Shown here piece by piece: positions 4,337 to 6,394 of a DNA stretch of 6,394 nt. The DNA is from JAAYZK01 sp964535025 (GTDB taxonomy: Bacteria; Planctomycetota; Phycisphaerae; SM23-33; FEN-1343), in assembly GCA_964535025.1 (NCBI GenBank), contig CAZHRW010000238.1:1-6394 (forward strand), given 5' to 3'. Made by a program: the position numbers and the translations under genes. The notes beneath the pieces are model-generated. The model ran no database searches, was not told the DNA's origin, and saw only the letters and a list, made by a program, of their open reading frames with translations. The first letter of the stretch is position 1; each line of letters begins with the position of its first letter.

Positions 4337-5356
4337 TCAGGTGTGCTCGGCGACGAACTGGCGGTGGTCGGCCAGCATTCGCTTGAGCAGTTCGGGCGTG
4401 TCAAGGTGGTACGGGCAGCGCTCGACGCACTGGCCGCAGTCGATGCAGTTGTCGATGCGGGCCATCTTCTCCTGCCACTCGTCGGTGACGAAGTTCTGCC
4501 ACACGGCCCGCCGCAGGAGGAAGGCCATGCGGGCGGCCATGGGGATCGGGATGTCGGCCGGGCAGGGCAGGCAGTAGCCGCACCCGCGGCAGAACGACCC
4601 GCCCAGCTCGTCGCGGTAGCGTTCGATCGCGGCGGCCGCGTCGGCGTCGAAGGCCGGCGGGGCGGCGTCGAGGGCGAGGAACTCCTCCAGCTCGCTCATT
4701 CGCTGGATGCCCCAGATCGGCACGACGTTGTCGAACCGGCGGAAGAACGCGAACGCCGTCCTCGCGTTGCTGAACAGCCCGCCGCACAGGGCCTTCATGG
4801 CGATCAGGCCGACGTCGTGCTCGCGGCAGACCTCGACGAGCTCGAGCTCCTCGTCGGTGCTGATGGGGCTGATGGGGAACTGCACGGTGTCGTACAGGCC
4901 GCTGCGGGCGGCGGCGAGGGCGTGGTCCAGGGCGTGGGCGGTGATGCCGAGGAAGCGGACCTTGCCGGTCTCGCGGGCCTCCAGCAGCCCCGCGTAGGTC
5001 GAATTCGCGTCGTGGGGGTCGGGCAGCGCGCGGGGGTTGTGCAGTTGAAGCAGGTCCACGTGGTCGGTCTTGAGGTTCGCCAGGCTGGTGGCGAGGTGCT
5101 CGGCGACGCCGGCGCGGTCGGCCGCGTGCGTCTTGGTGGCCAGGAGGATGTGCTCGCGGACGTCGGCGAGGGCGTGGCCGATCTTGGCCTCGCTGTCGGT
5201 GTAGGCGCGGGCGGTGTCGTAGAAGTTCACCCCCGCGGCCTGGGCCCGCCGGAGGATGGCGGCGGCGTCGTCGGTCGCGACCCGCTGGAGCGGCAGGACG
5301 CCGAAGGCGGTGCGTGTGACCTGGAGGTTCGTCCGTCCCAGTCGCAGGGTTTCCAT
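4337..5356 (-). CDS. Aldo/keto reductase with C-terminal 4Fe-4S domain
   Basis: 339 aa, probably cytoplasmic. NAD(P)H-dependent oxidoreductase fold fused to an iron-sulfur tail. The TIM-barrel part (about 1-250) shows the catalytic tetrad: Asp47 in FYDTA, Tyr52 in AYTDSE, Lys75 in ATKTH and His106 in LLQLHN. Further family blocks are VRFLGITAH (133-141) and GLIAMKALCGG (183-193). The C-terminal part has FCRGCGYCLPCP (Cys256, 259, 262, 265) and then CIDCGQCVERCP (Cys304, 307, 310, 314), enough for two 4Fe-4S clusters, as in the COG1453-type reductases. METLRLGRT at 5356 is taken as start because GGGAG lies 7 nt upstream on the minus strand; an alternative ATG seven codons earlier (5377) and the frame up to 5710 are less likely. 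It precedes the sulfatase gene by 16 nt on the same strand, suggesting one transcript and perhaps a shared substrate pathway. Its substrate is unknown. Confidence 0.94.
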   Translation of the reverse strand: METLRLGRTNLQVTRTAFGVLPLQRVATDDAAAILRRAQAAGVNFYDTARAYTDSEAKIGHALADVREHILLATKTHAADRAGVAEHLATSLANLKTDHVDLLQLHNPRALPDPHDANSTYAGLLEARETGKVRFLGITAHALDHALAAARSGLYDTVQFPISPISTDEELELVEVCREHDVGLIAMKALCGGLFSNARTAFAFFRRFDNVVPIWGIQRMSELEEFLALDAAPPAFDADAAAAIERYRDELGGSFCRGCGYCLPCPADIPIPMAARMAFLLRRAVWQNFVTDEWQEKMARIDNCIDCGQCVERCPYHLDTPELLKRMLADHRQFVAEHT

Positions 5357-5363
5357 AAGGCTG

Positions 5364-5368
5364 CTCCC
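5364..5368 (-). promoter_or_regulatory. Ribosome-binding site of the aldo/keto reductase gene
   Basis: On the minus strand GGGAG is followed by a 7-nt spacer and then ATG at 5356-5354. This spacing fixes the start and argues against the ATG at 5377, which lies upstream of this site. Confidence 0.7.
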
Positions 5369-5447
5369 GTGGCTCATCTGGCGGCTGTCGTCGGGGTCGG
5401 GGCCCTTTACCGGACGGCGTCGGGCCGTTAAGCTTTCACCGGCGGCC

Positions 5448-5476
5448 ATGATAACGACTTTGCCGCCCGGGGCCAA
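5448..5476 (-). promoter_or_regulatory. Putative promoter of the reductase-sulfatase pair
   Basis: On the minus strand TTGGCC (5476-5471) is followed after 17 bp by TATCAT (5453-5448), matching the sigma70 boxes at four and five of six positions. It would give a transcript starting near 5441 with a leader of about 85 nt. Predicted by eye in a GC-rich region, so moderate confidence only. Confidence 0.4.
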
Positions 5477-5495
5477 CCGCCAATCGCCGGCCGGG

Positions 5496-5510
5496 CGATG
5501 GGGCCCATCG
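5496..5510. other. Hairpin CGATGG / CCATCG in the divergent spacer
   Basis: CGATGG (5496-5501) pairs with CCATCG (5505-5510) around a GGC loop, between the reductase promoter candidate and the peptidase gene. A TAAGAT at 5524-5529 downstream could be a weak -10 for the peptidase, but no -35 is visible at the expected distance. Confidence 0.35.
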
Positions 5511-5567
5511 GGGGACGCCCGCGTAAGATGAAATGAAGGCCGGTCGGCCCGGGATGAGGGATGGATC

Positions 5568-6394
5568 ATGAAGAGCCAACGGATGCGTCGTTGTCTGGCG
5601 GTGCTGTCGGGGATCCTCGCCGCCGCGCTGGCGGCGGGCGGCTGCGCGGTCAGCCCGGCGACGGGCGAACGGCAGCTGGTGCTGATCTCCCGCGAGCAGG
5701 AGATCGCCATGGGCCGCGAGGCGGCGCCCGAGCTGGAGGAGCAGTTGGGCGGGCTGGTCGCCGACGAGTACGTCCAGTCCTACGTCTCCCGCGTCGGCCG
5801 GCAGGTCGCCGACCAGTCCGAGCGCCCCATGCCGTACGAGTTCGGCGTCGTCGCCTCGGCGACGCCCAACGCCCTGGCCTTGCCGGGCGGGCGGATCTAC
5901 ATCACCGCCGGGCTGCTGCGGGCGATGGACAGCGAGTGCGAGCTGGCGGCGGTGCTCGGCCACGAGATCGGCCACGTGTCCGACCGGGACAACGTCCTGG
6001 CCCTCCAGCGGCAGTTGGGCGTGGAACTGGTGGCCCAACTGGCCGCCGCGGCGGTCGGGGCCGACGGCGGGCAGGCGGTCCTGGTGGGCACGCAAATCGT
6101 CGGGGGCATGGTCAACCTCCGCTACAGCCGCGAGGATGAGTACGGCGCCGACCAGCTCGGCGTGCGGTACATGGCGCGGGCGGGCTACAACCCCTACGGG
6201 ATGGTGGCCCTGCTGGAGACGCTCCAGCGCGAGGCCGGCGGCGGCGGAGGCGCCGCGTGGACCGAGATGTTCCGCACGCACCCGCTGACGAGCAATCGCA
6301 TCGAAGCCGTCCGCCGGTTCGTCCGCCGCCAGTACCCCAACGCCTCCCCCGAAGGCTGCGACGTGGCCGACGAGGCGTTCCTCCGCATGCAGGA
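5568..6394 (+). CDS. M48-family zinc metallopeptidase lipoprotein (3' end beyond window)
   Basis: 275 codons are present and the frame is open at the right edge, so the C-terminus is missing. It resembles periplasmic M48 proteases of the BepA/LoiP type that degrade misfolded envelope proteins. An N-terminal basic segment (MKSQRMRRC) and hydrophobic stretch lead to AAGGC with Cys26, a plausible lipobox although Ala rather than Leu is at -3. Next comes the family-typical segment SPATGERQLVLISREQE (29-45), then PNALALPGGRIYITAGLL (100-117). The zinc motif is HEIGH (132-136) with Glu133 catalytic; the third ligand is Glu191 in YSREDEYGAD. RTHPLTSNRI (236-245) is another conserved block. GAGGG at 5556-5560, 7 nt before the ATG, supports the start. 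Transcribed divergently from the reductase-sulfatase pair. A residual Gly run (224-228) is within a variable loop. Family call firm; the natural substrates are not known. Confidence 0.93.
   Translation, partial: MKSQRMRRCLAVLSGILAAALAAGGCAVSPATGERQLVLISREQEIAMGREAAPELEEQLGGLVADEYVQSYVSRVGRQVADQSERPMPYEFGVVASATPNALALPGGRIYITAGLLRAMDSECELAAVLGHEIGHVSDRDNVLALQRQLGVELVAQLAAAAVGADGGQAVLVGTQIVGGMVNLRYSREDEYGADQLGVRYMARAGYNPYGMVALLETLQREAGGGGGAAWTEMFRTHPLTSNRIEAVRRFVRRQYPNASPEGCDVADEAFLRMQ

Noticed and set aside
4321..4404. Sulfatase start at 4404
   Set aside because: It would overlap the reductase gene by about 68 nt, and the 28 added residues do not resemble a signal peptide or family sequence.
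4307..5431. Plus-strand frame of 374 codons opposite the aldo/keto reductase
   Set aside because: Low-complexity antisense shadow typical of GC-rich DNA; the minus strand encodes the full catalytic tetrad and Fe-S motifs.
5357..5710. N-terminal extension of the aldo/keto reductase up to 5710
   Set aside because: It would overlap the start of the M48 gene on the other strand and lacks homology; GGGAG 7 nt before 5356 supports the short form.
5436..6281. Minus-strand frame of 281 codons opposite the M48 peptidase
   Set aside because: Antisense shadow; the plus frame from 5568 has HEIGH, the third zinc ligand and a lipoprotein signal.

Overview
The window is GC-rich chromosomal DNA. It most likely comes from a planctomycete, perhaps Phycisphaerae-like. 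This is an inference from several things together: tandem TTTCGGA heptamers and degenerate CCACAGAG/CCACAAAG repeats between genes, an EF-P with a non-canonical loop, a sulfatase, an Fe-S aldo/keto reductase, and long repeat-filled spacers. No single marker gene here settles the taxonomy.

Layout. Positions 1-251 are gene-free repetitive DNA. A HIT-family nucleotide hydrolase/phosphorylase gene (252-848, minus) diverges from the elongation factor P gene (1023-1583, plus), with plausible sigma70-type promoters on both sides of the spacer. Immediately after efp come a strong-looking promoter (TTGACA, 16 bp, AATAAT) and a tRNA-Arg(CCG) gene (1638-1711). From 1712 to 2916 there is about 1.2 kb with no convincing gene. 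It holds, in order, a 25-unit GTCCGAC/GTCAGAC array with a 38-bp higher-order period (1749-1986), a GC-rich stretch, a degenerate 21-bp periodic block (2210-2335), three copies of a GGAGAATTC-type repeat, and several hairpins or palindromes, including an A7/T7 stem that may be a terminator. Next is a minus-strand pair read right to left: a 4Fe-4S aldo/keto reductase (4337-5356) followed after 16 nt by a type I sulfatase (2917-4320). Diverging from this pair is the start of an M48-family metallopeptidase lipoprotein (5568-6394, plus), cut off by the window edge.

How the genes work together. EF-P and tRNA-Arg are translation housekeeping genes. The HIT protein probably handles dinucleoside polyphosphates or related nucleotides. 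The reductase and sulfatase are probably co-transcribed, which suggests a small catabolic unit, but their substrate cannot be read from the sequence. The M48 peptidase is probably an envelope quality-control protease.

No obvious new defence or mobile system is visible: there is no transposase, recombinase, CRISPR array or toxin pair. The most unusual part is the non-coding interval 1712-2916, where several unrelated repeat types lie next to one another.
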